DNA of 64,000 nucleotides, from assembly GCF_003439925.1 (NCBI RefSeq), contig NZ_QQRR01000001.1:1674001-1738000 (forward strand), given 5' to 3'. Made by a program: the position numbers and the translations under genes. Shown one piece after another: positions 8,675 through 16,597 of the stretch. The notes beneath the pieces are model-generated. The model was not told the origin of the DNA. It did no database searches and saw nothing but the letters and a program-made list of their open reading frames with translations. Within the stretch, counting starts at the first letter, position 1, and the number at the start of each line of letters is the position of its first letter. The DNA is from Haloprofundus halophilus. Its GTDB lineage: Archaea > Halobacteriota > Halobacteria > Halobacteriales > Haloferacaceae.

Positions 8675-10504
8675 TCAACCGTCGCCCCACACGTCCGACA
8701 GCGGGTGGTTCTTTCGCTCCTCCTCGCTGGAGCGGACGCCGCTGTTGCCGCGTCGGCGACGGCGTCCGAACCCGCGGTTCTCGCTGTCGGACTGTTCGTT
8801 CTGACTGTTCGCCGACGATCCGCCGAGCGTGCCGGTGCCGCCGCCGTCGAGGCCGGAGAGCGCCGCTCGCGGGTCGAACTCGGGCAGGTTCGGCGTCGTC
8901 ATTCGGTCGACCTGCTCGGCGAACCAGTCGGGCGTGTCACTCCGCGCGCGGTCGAATAGGTCCAAGAGACTGGAGTCGGCGAGATACGTCGCGCCGTGGT
9001 CGTCCGGCGCGCGGATGACGCGTCCGCACGCCTGAATCACGGTTCTGAGGGCGGCGCGGTGGTACCAACTCCACTGTCCCTCTTCGAGGCGGCGGGCGAC
9101 GCGCGAGTCGCTCGTGTTGAGGTACGGGGCTTTACACAGGACTTGCCACCGACAGAGGTCACCCTTGAGGTCGAGCGCCTCCTCCATCTTCACCGAGAGA
9201 AACAGTTCGGGGTCCGAACTCGCCTTCCAGGCGTCCAACTCGGCGTCGCGGTTTTCTCTACTATGGGTCCGTACGCGCTCGCCGACGCCGAAATTCACGA
9301 GATGTTCGGCGAGTCGCTCCTGAATACTGTACGAGTGCGCGTGAATCAGCCCCTTCTCGTCGGGGTGTCTCGCCATCAGACGGACGACGAGACGAGCGAT
9401 TTTCGGGATGGTCTCGTCGCGATGTTCGAAGGTCATCCGCCCCTGCGTCACGTCGTACAGCGGGCGGTTCTCGACGGGGAACGTGTGCGGCACGTCGACG
9501 AGTGCGACGTCTTTCGGGTCGAGGCCGACCTGCCGGCAGAAAGCCTCTTTGTTGAGAATCGTCGCCGACAGCAGCGCGAACTTGTTGCCGCGGTCCCAGA
9601 CGGTGTGGTGCAGATACTTCTCGGGGTTGAGCGGTTTGATGACGATCTGTGTACCTTCGCCGCCGGGTTGGTCGACGACCCACGTGGTCGCGCTCGTCGG
9701 GTCGCGGTAGTCCTTGACGAACCAGTCCAGTTCCGAGCGCAGTTCCTGGAGCCTGTCTCGTCGGGCGGCTTCCTCGGGCGTGAGCTCCGGTTTCGTCAGG
9801 AGTTCGTCCTTCGCGCGTTCGCAGACGCCCGAGAGCGTCTCCGCGAAGCGGGACGCGCGTTCGACCGGGTCGTCCGCCCCCGCGACGTCGGGAACGCCCA
9901 CGTCGTCCCAGACGGGGACGCTGTGCGGGCTCAGTTCGATGGTAGCGTACATCTCGGCCCACTCGGCGAGGCCGTGGGCCTCGTCGACGACGACGACGTC
10001 GCGTTTGCGGAACACGTCGCTGCCGGCCGTCTGCATGAAGTACGCCAGCGTCATCGCCGCGATGGATTTCGAGGAGGCGATGGCGCGGTCCGAGAAGTAC
10101 GGACAGCGATGGCGCACCGTGCAGTCGAACCCCTTCTGTCGGACGCAGGGCGCTCGATTGACGGGCGTGTCGTGCTCGCCCGGGAGGATGCAGGTGTAGT
10201 TACGCTTGCCGCGGATGATGCTCAGGTCGTCGAGGAGCGCCTCGCTCTCGACGTCGTCGAGTTGTGAGACCTGCGGCGTCGTGTAGTAGGCGTCGGTGGC
10301 GTGTTTCGGTTCGGACTCTTCGACCGTGCGAGCGCAGCCGGCGATGGCACGCGCCAGGAGGGACTTACCGCTGCCGGTCGGCGCGCGCACGAGCACCACG
10401 TCGTTGCCGGCGGCGAACGCGTCGCGGATGTCCCGGAGCGCCTGTTCCTGATTGCCGCGGTAACTCGGCGCGGGGAAGGCGTCGAAGATGCGCTCGGGGT
10501 TCAC
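8675..10504 (-). CDS. XPD/DinG-type Fe-S ATP-dependent DNA helicase
   Basis: A 609-residue superfamily-2 helicase of the Rad3/XPD/DinG group. Walker A is APTGSGKS (residues 41-48), with four Fe-S cysteines at C105, C120, C128 and C134, a DEAH box at 174-177, and motif VI QACGRVIR near the C-terminus. The last 70 residues are low-complexity Gly/Ser/Arg. It unwinds DNA 5' to 3' in repair by family precedent. The longest frame begins at a TTG (10525). The GTG at 10504 gives the family N-terminus MNPERIFDAFPAPSYRGNQE and is preferred. Confidence 0.9.
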   Translation of the reverse strand: MNPERIFDAFPAPSYRGNQEQALRDIRDAFAAGNDVVLVRAPTGSGKSLLARAIAGCARTVEESEPKHATDAYYTTPQVSQLDDVESEALLDDLSIIRGKRNYTCILPGEHDTPVNRAPCVRQKGFDCTVRHRCPYFSDRAIASSKSIAAMTLAYFMQTAGSDVFRKRDVVVVDEAHGLAEWAEMYATIELSPHSVPVWDDVGVPDVAGADDPVERASRFAETLSGVCERAKDELLTKPELTPEEAARRDRLQELRSELDWFVKDYRDPTSATTWVVDQPGGEGTQIVIKPLNPEKYLHHTVWDRGNKFALLSATILNKEAFCRQVGLDPKDVALVDVPHTFPVENRPLYDVTQGRMTFEHRDETIPKIARLVVRLMARHPDEKGLIHAHSYSIQERLAEHLVNFGVGERVRTHSRENRDAELDAWKASSDPELFLSVKMEEALDLKGDLCRWQVLCKAPYLNTSDSRVARRLEEGQWSWYHRAALRTVIQACGRVIRAPDDHGATYLADSSLLDLFDRARSDTPDWFAEQVDRMTTPNLPEFDPRAALSGLDGGGTGTLGGSSANSQNEQSDSENRGFGRRRRRGNSGVRSSEEERKNHPLSDVWGDG

Positions 10505-10573
10505 GCGCAGAGCCACCGCGGGCAACAGCCTAAAGCCACCGACTCCGCGCGGACTCCCGAACTCGCCGCCGCG

Positions 10574-10777
10574 TTACAGTGCTTTCACGTCGGCCGCCGT
10601 CACGTCGCGGTCCTCGGGCAACTGCTCGATGCAGTCGAAACAGAGCAGACAGTCGGTGCCGTCGGCGAGTTCGAGCGCCATCCCCCCGGAGGGCCCGTAG
10701 TCGAAACTCCAGAAGTCGCCGATACCGCCGCTGATGCGGATTTTGAGATCACAGCCATCGCAGCGTGCCTTCGCCAT
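10574..10777 (-). CDS. Small CxxC zinc-ribbon protein (haloarchaeal conserved)
   Basis: A 67-residue protein with an N-terminal CDGC pair (residues 6-9), a GGIGDFWSF core and a second Cys pair in CLLCFDC, so probably a zinc ribbon. This pattern recurs as a short uncharacterised family in haloarchaea. It lies 69 bases before the start side of the helicase gene on the same strand, downstream in the reading direction of neither operon partner with certainty. Its function is not known. Confidence 0.75.
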   Translation of the reverse strand: MAKARCDGCDLKIRISGGIGDFWSFDYGPSGGMALELADGTDCLLCFDCIEQLPEDRDVTAADVKAL

Positions 10778-10829
10778 GTCCGGGCACTAGCGAGGACGAC
10801 ACAAGACCCCTTCGGGGCGGCGAGCGCCG

Positions 10830-11702
10830 CTAGCGTCGGAGCAGACGGTCCGGACACGCCTCGGCGGAGACGGTGACGCCGAACGACGCCGAATCCGACT
10901 GGACGACGTTGCCGACGGTGTCCGGGAGCGCCCACTCGACGCCGAGTCGGTGAGTACCGGGGCCGACGCAGCGGCCGCCCGCGAGCGCGACGTTCTCGAC
11001 GTTCGAGAACCCCGACAGGGGTCCTTCGTAGACAACCGGGTCCCGTGCGCTGCGCCCGCCTCGACCGGCGGTGTCGTGCCAGAGCGTGACGTGGAGATAC
11101 TCCTGTAACTCGCCCACGGAATCGGTGTCGTCGCCGTCAGCCCGCTCGGGTTCCGTCCGGTCGTTCTCGTCGGTTTCGTACAGTTCGCCGTCGACGGTGA
11201 GCGTCGCTTCGCTCCCACGCAGTTCGACGACGAAGGAGGCGGTGCCGCTGTCGCCGGGGAGGAGGTCGCCGACCCGGACCGGCTCCGAGGAGACGCGACG
11301 GAGCGAGAGGTGCGCTCTGTCGGTGGTCTCGTCGGTGCCGCCGTCGCCGGACGACTCCTCGGTTCGGCCGTCGCGGTCCCGGGAGGACCGGTCGGAGTCT
11401 CGACCGTCGGAGGAACGGTCGCCGTCGGACGGCTCGACGGTGTCGCTGCCCGCCTCGGCGTCGCCGTCTCCGGGGTCGTCCCCGTCGCTATCGGGTCCAT
11501 CAGCGCCGCTCGCTGTCGGTGTCGGCGTCCGACCGCCGTCTCGGGTCTCGACGTCCAAATCGAGTTCGGTCCCCGAGTCGTCGACGGGGTCGCCGAACAG
11601 CCGCTGTGCGCCGATACCGCCGCCGAGTCCGCCGAGGACGAGCGCGCCGACGCCCAGGAGCGTACGACGCCGCGACACCGACGACCCACTATTGTCCGTC
11701 AT
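10830..11702 (-). CDS. Secreted TasA/CalY-like protein, minor partner
   Basis: A 290-residue exported protein. The N-terminus has a Tat-like twin-arginine motif (SRRRTLLGVG, residues 10-19) and a Gly-rich hydrophobic stretch to about residue 32. Residues of roughly 40-115 are a very acidic Asp/Ser/Gly linker. The C-terminal domain has PGDSG, a GELQEYLHVTLW segment and VGNVVQSDS. These same landmarks occur in the larger neighbour just upstream (PGDSG and VGNEIQSDS), so the two proteins share a module. Such SipW-dependent-type or TasA-like proteins form surface fibres in other organisms; fibre formation here is inference. An open in-frame extension upstream to 11894 is Arg/Pro-rich and is rejected as coding. 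Confidence 0.7.
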   Translation of the reverse strand: MTDNSGSSVSRRRTLLGVGALVLGGLGGGIGAQRLFGDPVDDSGTELDLDVETRDGGRTPTPTASGADGPDSDGDDPGDGDAEAGSDTVEPSDGDRSSDGRDSDRSSRDRDGRTEESSGDGGTDETTDRAHLSLRRVSSEPVRVGDLLPGDSGTASFVVELRGSEATLTVDGELYETDENDRTEPERADGDDTDSVGELQEYLHVTLWHDTAGRGGRSARDPVVYEGPLSGFSNVENVALAGGRCVGPGTHRLGVEWALPDTVGNVVQSDSASFGVTVSAEACPDRLLRR

Positions 11703-11894
11703 AAACGGCTCTCGGCGGGGTCGAACCGCCGGTCGCGCCGTCGCAGCGGGGTACGCTGCGGTCGCAGAGAGCCGACGGGTGCGACCGCGTCGCACCCGAG
11801 GCAGCCGGTCGCGGTCGTAGCCGACCGCGACGGAAGGGAGCAGAACGGAAACCGCAGACGGAGGAGCCGTCTCCGTGTGCGGTCGCGGACCCAC

Positions 11895-13229
11895 TCAGTC
11901 GTCGTCCTCGTACTCGACGAACGCGTTGAGCCCGTAGTTGCCGTCCGCGGGCACCGAGCCGCTGCCGCCGAGGAACGTCATCGTCCCGCTGACGGCGAAC
12001 TCGTCGGCGGCGAGGTTTTCGAGCAGGAGGCCCGATTTCGCGCCGTCTTCGGCGAGCGCGCTGGTCGGCCCGTCGATGCTGCGGCCGGCGACTTCGACGT
12101 CGGAGAGTTCGACGTCGAAGCTCCCGTCGCTCGACTTGCCGAGCAGTCCCACCGTTCCGGTGTGGTCGGTCGAGTCGAAGTCGTCGAAGGAGAGCGTCTC
12201 TCCGGCGACCTCGAACGTCGCACCGTCGTCGTCGTCGAAGTTGAGCGTGAACTCGTACGGCGTATCGAACCGCCAGCCGGCGGTTCCGGTGTCGCCGTCG
12301 GCGGGTTCGTTGCCGAGGAACAGGTTCCAGGTGTCGCCGCTGTTGCCGACGACCGCCTGCGCGTTCCACTTGTTGCCGTCGTAGGCGAACTCGGGGAAGT
12401 CGGTGATGGCGGAGCTGTCGACGGGACACGGGTTGGTCGTGCCGTCGCTGTGGCGCGCCTGCAGCGCGTGGAACGCCACGTCGAACTCGATAGAGTCGCT
12501 CTGAATCTCGTTGCCGACCGCTTCGAAGTCGATGTGCCACTCGAGGCAGAGACACGGGCCGGTGACGTTGCCGGCTCTGTTCTCCATCGCGTACGGACGC
12601 TGCCGGCCGGCTTTCGCGTCGCCGTCCATCCCGGCGTCGAGCGGAACACCGGTGCTGAGCGTCCGGAGCACCTCGCCGAGCGTGCCGGTCACGATGACGT
12701 TCGAACCGTCGGTATCGTCGTCGTGGTCGTGCTCGCCACCCTGCGCCTCGACCTCGCCGGGAGCCTCGCAGTAGTACAGTTTCGCGTCGATAGCGTCGGC
12801 GAGTTCGCCGTTGCCCTTCTGTCCGCCGGTGTCGTCGACGAGCGCCTCGGGGTCGTTGCGGCCGTTCTCGTCGTTGGCGAGGAGGTCACCGCAGGCCCAC
12901 ATGTACGCGGGGTTGTCCTCGATCTCGAAGCAGAACTCCAGGCAGCCGGAGTCGCCGGGCTTCACGTCGCCGAGCGCGTACGTCCCGACCGCGGGTGCGC
13001 CGTCGACGTGACCGCGGACGTTACCCGAGTCGTCGTTCTCCGCGCCGTCGTACTTGGTCTTGTAGTCGACCGTGAGATCGAGTTTTCCGGCGGTGAACGT
13101 GTTTCCGGTGAGCGATTCTTCATCACTGAAGTACGCCGTCGTGCCGACACCGGCGCCCGCGGACGCGAGTCCGACGGTTCCGATTCCCAGCAGTACGTTG
13201 CGGCGCGAGAGTTCGAGTTTCTCTTTCAT
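11895..13229 (-). CDS. Secreted SipW-dependent-type (TasA/CalY-like) surface protein
   Basis: A 444-residue protein beginning with LSRRNVLLGIGTVGLA, then GVGTTAYFSDEE. The AYFSD box after the hydrophobic segment is the hallmark of the CalY/TasA-type signal region. The N-terminal domain (residues about 40-300) is Cys- and Asp-rich and contains PGDSG and VGNEIQSDS. The C-terminal part (about 300-440) looks like a separate beta-sandwich domain (YEFTLNFDDDDGATFEVAG), perhaps a choice-of-anchor type. It lies 192 bases upstream of its smaller partner on the same strand. No dedicated signal peptidase is present nearby, and export by Tat is possible because of the RR motif. Confidence 0.75.
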   Translation of the reverse strand: MKEKLELSRRNVLLGIGTVGLASAGAGVGTTAYFSDEESLTGNTFTAGKLDLTVDYKTKYDGAENDDSGNVRGHVDGAPAVGTYALGDVKPGDSGCLEFCFEIEDNPAYMWACGDLLANDENGRNDPEALVDDTGGQKGNGELADAIDAKLYYCEAPGEVEAQGGEHDHDDDTDGSNVIVTGTLGEVLRTLSTGVPLDAGMDGDAKAGRQRPYAMENRAGNVTGPCLCLEWHIDFEAVGNEIQSDSIEFDVAFHALQARHSDGTTNPCPVDSSAITDFPEFAYDGNKWNAQAVVGNSGDTWNLFLGNEPADGDTGTAGWRFDTPYEFTLNFDDDDGATFEVAGETLSFDDFDSTDHTGTVGLLGKSSDGSFDVELSDVEVAGRSIDGPTSALAEDGAKSGLLLENLAADEFAVSGTMTFLGGSGSVPADGNYGLNAFVEYEDDD

Positions 13230-13612
13230 TGGTTTCCACGTCGTCCGGCGGAGCCCGACGACCTACCGCCGCCCACGAACTGTCGGGTGATAGGTACGAG
13301 CCGCGTGCCGGTTCGCTAATCGGTGGTGAGGCCCGTCTAAGGTCACCTGAGACGAGTGTAACGACGACATCGACGCGCCTAACCGACGGTTAGCTCCGTC
13401 CGTCAGAAAGATACGGAGCTCGTACTCGGTCTGAAGGGTTCGCTGCTCGTGCTCGGTCGGAAAGGTGCGGTGCTCGTACTCGGTCGGAAAGGTGCGGTGC
13501 TCGTACTCGGTCGGGAGAGTACGGTGTCCGTACCCGGGCGGGAGGGCGACGCTCGGGACGACATCTCTGCAGCACACGACAGTTTATGCGCCGTCGAACC
13601 GACCGACGATAT
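13230..13612. other. Gene-free divergent gap (383 bp)
   Basis: This gap separates the divergent surface-protein gene and the YkgJ-type gene. It must hold both promoters, but no clean TATA box stands out for either. Its most obvious content is the 27-bp tandem repeat at 13418-13552. Apparent reading frames across it are products of the repeat, because 27 is a multiple of three. Confidence 0.6.
13418..13552. repeat. 27-bp tandem repeat, five degenerate copies
   Basis: Copies begin at 13418, 13445, 13472, 13499 and 13526. The best conserved pair starts GCTCGTACTCGGTCGGAAAG. The outer copies have diverged more than the central ones. The array is upstream of the YkgJ-type gene at 13613 and of the divergent surface-protein gene, so it could affect either promoter. 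Confidence 0.9.
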
Positions 13613-14479
13613 ATGAAGGTGAACTGCGAGGGGTGCGCCGGTTGCTGTGTCGACTGGCGACCGGTGGCCCCCGAGGCGCTCGACCACGAGCGCCGGGGGC
13701 GGCGCGACCCGCTCGACGACACCTACAATCTCGTGCCGCTGACGCGCGACGAAGTGAAGGCGTTCCTCGACGAGGGGCTCGGCGACGTGACGACGCCGCG
13801 GCTGTTCCGCGCCGACGGGGGGACCAACTCGGTCACCGTCGACGGCTACGAACTCGCCGCCGTCGACGGCGGCCCCGTGTTCTACGTCGGCCTCCGCAAA
13901 CCGCCGAAACCGGTCGGCCCGTTCGGTCTCGACCCGACGTGGCTCGACGCCTGCGTCTTTCTCGACCCCGAGACGCTCCGCTGTCGTATCCACGACTCGG
14001 AGCTGTACCCCGCGACCTGCGGCGACTACCCCGGACAGAATCTCAAACTGAGCCAGGAGACCGAGTGCCAGCGCGTCGAGCGCAGCTACGGGGGCGAACG
14101 ACTCCTCGACGACGACCCGCCGGAGAAGCTCCGGGGGCTCGCGCTCGGCCCGCAAGCGCTGGGGGCGAAACTGTTCGTCTACCCCGACCCCGAGGAACTG
14201 ACGGGCGTCGTCGACCGTCTCGCGGACGGGGAGACGACGGCGGCGGACCGCGCGCTGTTCGTCGGTGCCGCCGCCGGGTCGCGGCCGGGGACGACGGCCG
14301 TCGACGACGAGAAGGCCGCGTCGGCCCGCGGACGCGCACTGGAAGCGGACTCGTGGGCCGGCGCGGTCATCGAAACGTGGACGGCGCGAGCGGGGCGACC
14401 CGGCGACGACGCGAGCGAGGTTCCGGAGCGGTCGGCGCTCGAAGAGCGGCGCGGCGCGCCGCCGACCGCGGAGTGGTGA
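13613..14479 (+). CDS. YkgJ family cysteine-cluster protein
   Basis: A 288-residue protein with an N-terminal CEGCAGCC cluster (from residue 5) and a later set of cysteines (ACVFLD, LRCRIHD, PATCGDYPGQN). This is the YkgJ/UPF0153 pattern thought to bind zinc or an Fe-S cluster. The family is of unknown function. The C-terminal third is an alanine-rich acidic extension beyond the usual domain. The ATG at 13613 is preferred over an upstream ATG in an Arg-rich leader. The tandem repeat ends 60 bases before it. Confidence 0.82.
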   Translation: MKVNCEGCAGCCVDWRPVAPEALDHERRGRRDPLDDTYNLVPLTRDEVKAFLDEGLGDVTTPRLFRADGGTNSVTVDGYELAAVDGGPVFYVGLRKPPKPVGPFGLDPTWLDACVFLDPETLRCRIHDSELYPATCGDYPGQNLKLSQETECQRVERSYGGERLLDDDPPEKLRGLALGPQALGAKLFVYPDPEELTGVVDRLADGETTAADRALFVGAAAGSRPGTTAVDDEKAASARGRALEADSWAGAVIETWTARAGRPGDDASEVPERSALEERRGAPPTAEW

Positions 14480-14540
14480 CGGGCCGCCGCCGCACGGACA
14501 GCGAGAACAGTTAACCGACTCACGCCCGTTGGGAGACACG

Positions 14541-15527
14541 ATGAAAGTCCTCGTGACGGGTGCGACGGGGTTCGTCGGTGGGCGACTCGTTCCGGCGCTC
14601 CGGAGCGCCGGACACGACGTGACGGCGCTGGTCCGCGACGCGCAGACGTTCGACGCGCCGGACGGCGTCGACGTCATCGAAGGCGACCTGCTCGAACCCG
14701 ACGACTGCGAACTCGTCGTCGGTGAGGGACCGACCGGCGAGCAGTCGCTGTCGACGCTTCTCGACTCGCAGGGGATAACGGCGGCGTACTATCTCGTCCA
14801 CTCGATGCAGGCCGGAAAAGACTTCGAAGAACGCGACCGACGCATCGCCCGACGATTCGTCCGCGTCGTGAACCGGACGAACGTCGAGCGCGTGCTCTAC
14901 CTCGGCGGCCTCGGCGAGGAGCGCGACCAACTGTCGAAACATCTCCGCTCGCGGCGAGAGGTCGAGTACATCCTCTCGCAGGGCGAGTTCCAACTGACGA
15001 CGCTCCGGGCGGCCATCATCATCGGCGACGGCAGCGCGAGTTTCGACCTCGTCGAGCAACTGGCGCGTCGGTTGCCGGTGATGGTGACCCCCCAGTGGGT
15101 GCAGACGAGGTGCCAACCCATCGCCATCGACGACGTCGTCGCGTACCTCGTCGGCGTGCTCGACCACCCCGAGACGGCGGGCGAGATGTACGAAATCGGC
15201 GGCCCGGACGTGTTGACGTACGACGAAATCATCCGCGAGACGGCTCGGCAGTTGGGTCGACCCCTCCACATCGTCCCCGTGCCGGTGCTGACGCCGCGGC
15301 TGTCGGCGTACTGGGTCGGGTTGGTGACCGACGTGCCGGCGAGCATCGCTCGCCCGCTCATCGACGGGCTGAAAAACCCCGTCGTCGTCGACGACAACCG
15401 GATAGAGGAGATCGTCACCTTCGAGTTGACGCCGTTCGAGGCGGCCGTCGAGGCGGCGCTCGGGACCGGCGAGGGGAGCGAGACGACGGCGGTGACGGAC
15501 GCGACGAGTGCGCCGAAGACCAACTGA
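14541..15527 (+). CDS. NAD(P)-binding atypical SDR (NmrA/epimerase-like)
   Basis: A 328-residue protein starting with the nucleotide-binding motif VTGATGFVGG (residues 4-13). It continues with AAYYLVHSMQAG and LYLGGLGEE, features of atypical short-chain dehydrogenases of the complex-I-39kDa/NmrA type. These proteins bind NAD(P)H and may act as reductases or redox sensors, and the classical YxxxK dyad is not evident. It follows the YkgJ-type gene by 61 bases on the same strand and may be co-transcribed. The substrate is unknown. Confidence 0.8.
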   Translation: MKVLVTGATGFVGGRLVPALRSAGHDVTALVRDAQTFDAPDGVDVIEGDLLEPDDCELVVGEGPTGEQSLSTLLDSQGITAAYYLVHSMQAGKDFEERDRRIARRFVRVVNRTNVERVLYLGGLGEERDQLSKHLRSRREVEYILSQGEFQLTTLRAAIIIGDGSASFDLVEQLARRLPVMVTPQWVQTRCQPIAIDDVVAYLVGVLDHPETAGEMYEIGGPDVLTYDEIIRETARQLGRPLHIVPVPVLTPRLSAYWVGLVTDVPASIARPLIDGLKNPVVVDDNRIEEIVTFELTPFEAAVEAALGTGEGSETTAVTDATSAPKTN

Positions 15528-15555
15528 GCGAGGACGGGACGGAGACGAAGACGGA

Positions 15556-16308
15556 ATGCAGCAACAGCAGTGCGACGAGGCGGCGGGACCCGACCCCGTG
15601 TACGGCGAGACGTGGGTGTACGAGAGCATCGTCGGGGCGCTCCCCGGCATCGACCTGACCGACTGGCAGGCGGTACTCCTGCAGATAGCGATTTTCGAGG
15701 TCGCGCTGCTGTTTCTGGCGTGGGCGTACGACCTCTGGAACGCCGCGCTCGCCGGGACGGCGGCGGTGTTCGTCGCCGCCGTCGGAAGCCTCGCGATGGT
15801 CCGTCTCGGCGAGGAAACGCGCTCGCTGGCGCTGCCGGAGTCGTACCTGCGACTGCTGTTCGGGTCGAGCATCGAAGTCGTCCTCGCGGTGCTGGCGTTC
15901 GTCGCGCTGGTCACCCACCTGTTCGTCTTCGACCCCGAACGGGCGGCGAACCCGCTGGTCGAGACGCTGTTCGGCGAGCAACCGGACGTGATTCCGGTGT
16001 ATCTGATGCTTCTGGTCCTCTGGGACCTCTGTTACCGCATCGGCACCTCGTGGTGGGCGTCGGTCGTCGCGCTCTGGCGCTCCTACCGCTTTACGTTCGA
16101 CGGGGAGACGGCCGCCGAACTGCGCCGCATCGACCTGACGAACGTGGCGTTCGGACTCGCGCAGTTGGTACTCGTCCCCTTTATCCTCGACCGGCCGGTG
16201 CTGCTGTTCGCCGTCGGCGGCCACGTCGTCGCCGTGACGGTCGTCTCGACGTTGGCGGTGCTGGCGCTCACCGTCGAGACGGGCGGCGAAAAACAGGTAG
16301 TCGACTAA
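15556..16308 (+). CDS. Conserved haloarchaeal membrane protein
   Basis: A 250-residue protein with about six hydrophobic segments, for example AVLLQIAIFEVALLFLAWAY, ALAGTAAVFVAAVG, SIEVVLAVLAFVALV and VIPVYLMLLVLW. It also has a conserved-looking DLCYRIGTSWWASV segment. I recognise the overall pattern from other haloarchaea but cannot name a function. It starts 28 bases after the SDR gene, and its stop overlaps the convergent DUF5786 stop by three bases. The start ATG at 15556 gives MQQQQCDEAAG; a further upstream start is less likely. Confidence 0.7.
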   Translation: MQQQQCDEAAGPDPVYGETWVYESIVGALPGIDLTDWQAVLLQIAIFEVALLFLAWAYDLWNAALAGTAAVFVAAVGSLAMVRLGEETRSLALPESYLRLLFGSSIEVVLAVLAFVALVTHLFVFDPERAANPLVETLFGEQPDVIPVYLMLLVLWDLCYRIGTSWWASVVALWRSYRFTFDGETAAELRRIDLTNVAFGLAQLVLVPFILDRPVLLFAVGGHVVAVTVVSTLAVLALTVETGGEKQVVD

Positions 16309-16481
16309 CGGTCGTCCTTCAGTTTGCGGAACTGGTCGAGCAGGTCCTCGGTGGAGTCACCGGAGTCGTACTCGAGACGCCCGCGGAACTCCGTGCGCGC
16401 CTCGTCGAAGTCCGCGTCGACCTGGCCCGTTTTCTGCGCACGACGCTCGTGTTCGTCTTCGTCATAGGCACCCATTGACAT
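16305..16481 (-). CDS. DUF5786 family small acidic protein
   Basis: A 58-residue protein starting MSMGAYDEDEHERR and ending in the charged helix DLLDQFRKLKDDR. It matches the small DUF5786 type found throughout haloarchaea, of unknown function. The stop codon overlaps the stop of the convergent membrane-protein gene. A TATA-like box (TATTTATG on the minus strand) lies 27-34 bases upstream, so it is probably leaderless. A 19-bp palindrome covers its start codon. Confidence 0.82.
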   Translation of the reverse strand: MSMGAYDEDEHERRAQKTGQVDADFDEARTEFRGRLEYDSGDSTEDLLDQFRKLKDDR

Positions 16482-16492
16482 GCTATGTCAAT
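16474..16492. promoter_or_regulatory. Perfect inverted repeat over the DUF5786 start
   Basis: ATTGACAT and ATGTCAAT form perfect 8-base arms around a 3-base centre (GCT). The dyad covers the DUF5786 start codon at 16479-16481. A dyad of this size placed at the expected transcription start of a leaderless gene is typical of a repressor operator. A chance palindrome in AT-rich promoter DNA is the alternative. Confidence 0.45.
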
Positions 16493-16507
16493 ACTTAACA
16501 ATTCCTC

Positions 16508-16515
16508 CATAAATA
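16508..16515 (-). promoter_or_regulatory. TATA-like box of the DUF5786 gene
   Basis: TATTTATG on the minus strand, 27-34 bases upstream of the start codon at 16481, within a strongly AT-rich stretch that stands out from the flanks. Confidence 0.5.
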
Positions 16516-16597
16516 CATAACGGTTTTTCAGAGTTCCGACAGGGAAAGACCGACCACGCACGGAACACGTAAGGTGCCCCACGGGCAACTCCGCGTC

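Noticed and set aside
10505-10525. TTG start for the XPD/DinG-like helicase
   Set aside because: The in-frame GTG at 10504 gives the family N-terminus; TTG starts are rare here.
11703-11894. N-terminal extension of the smaller TasA-like protein
   Set aside because: It would place the Tat signal about 75 residues inside and has Arg/Pro-rich non-protein character.
13418-13552. Coding repeat protein in the 27-bp array
   Set aside because: Frames are open on both strands merely because the unit is a multiple of three; no start or promoter fits, and the peptide does not extend into a domain.
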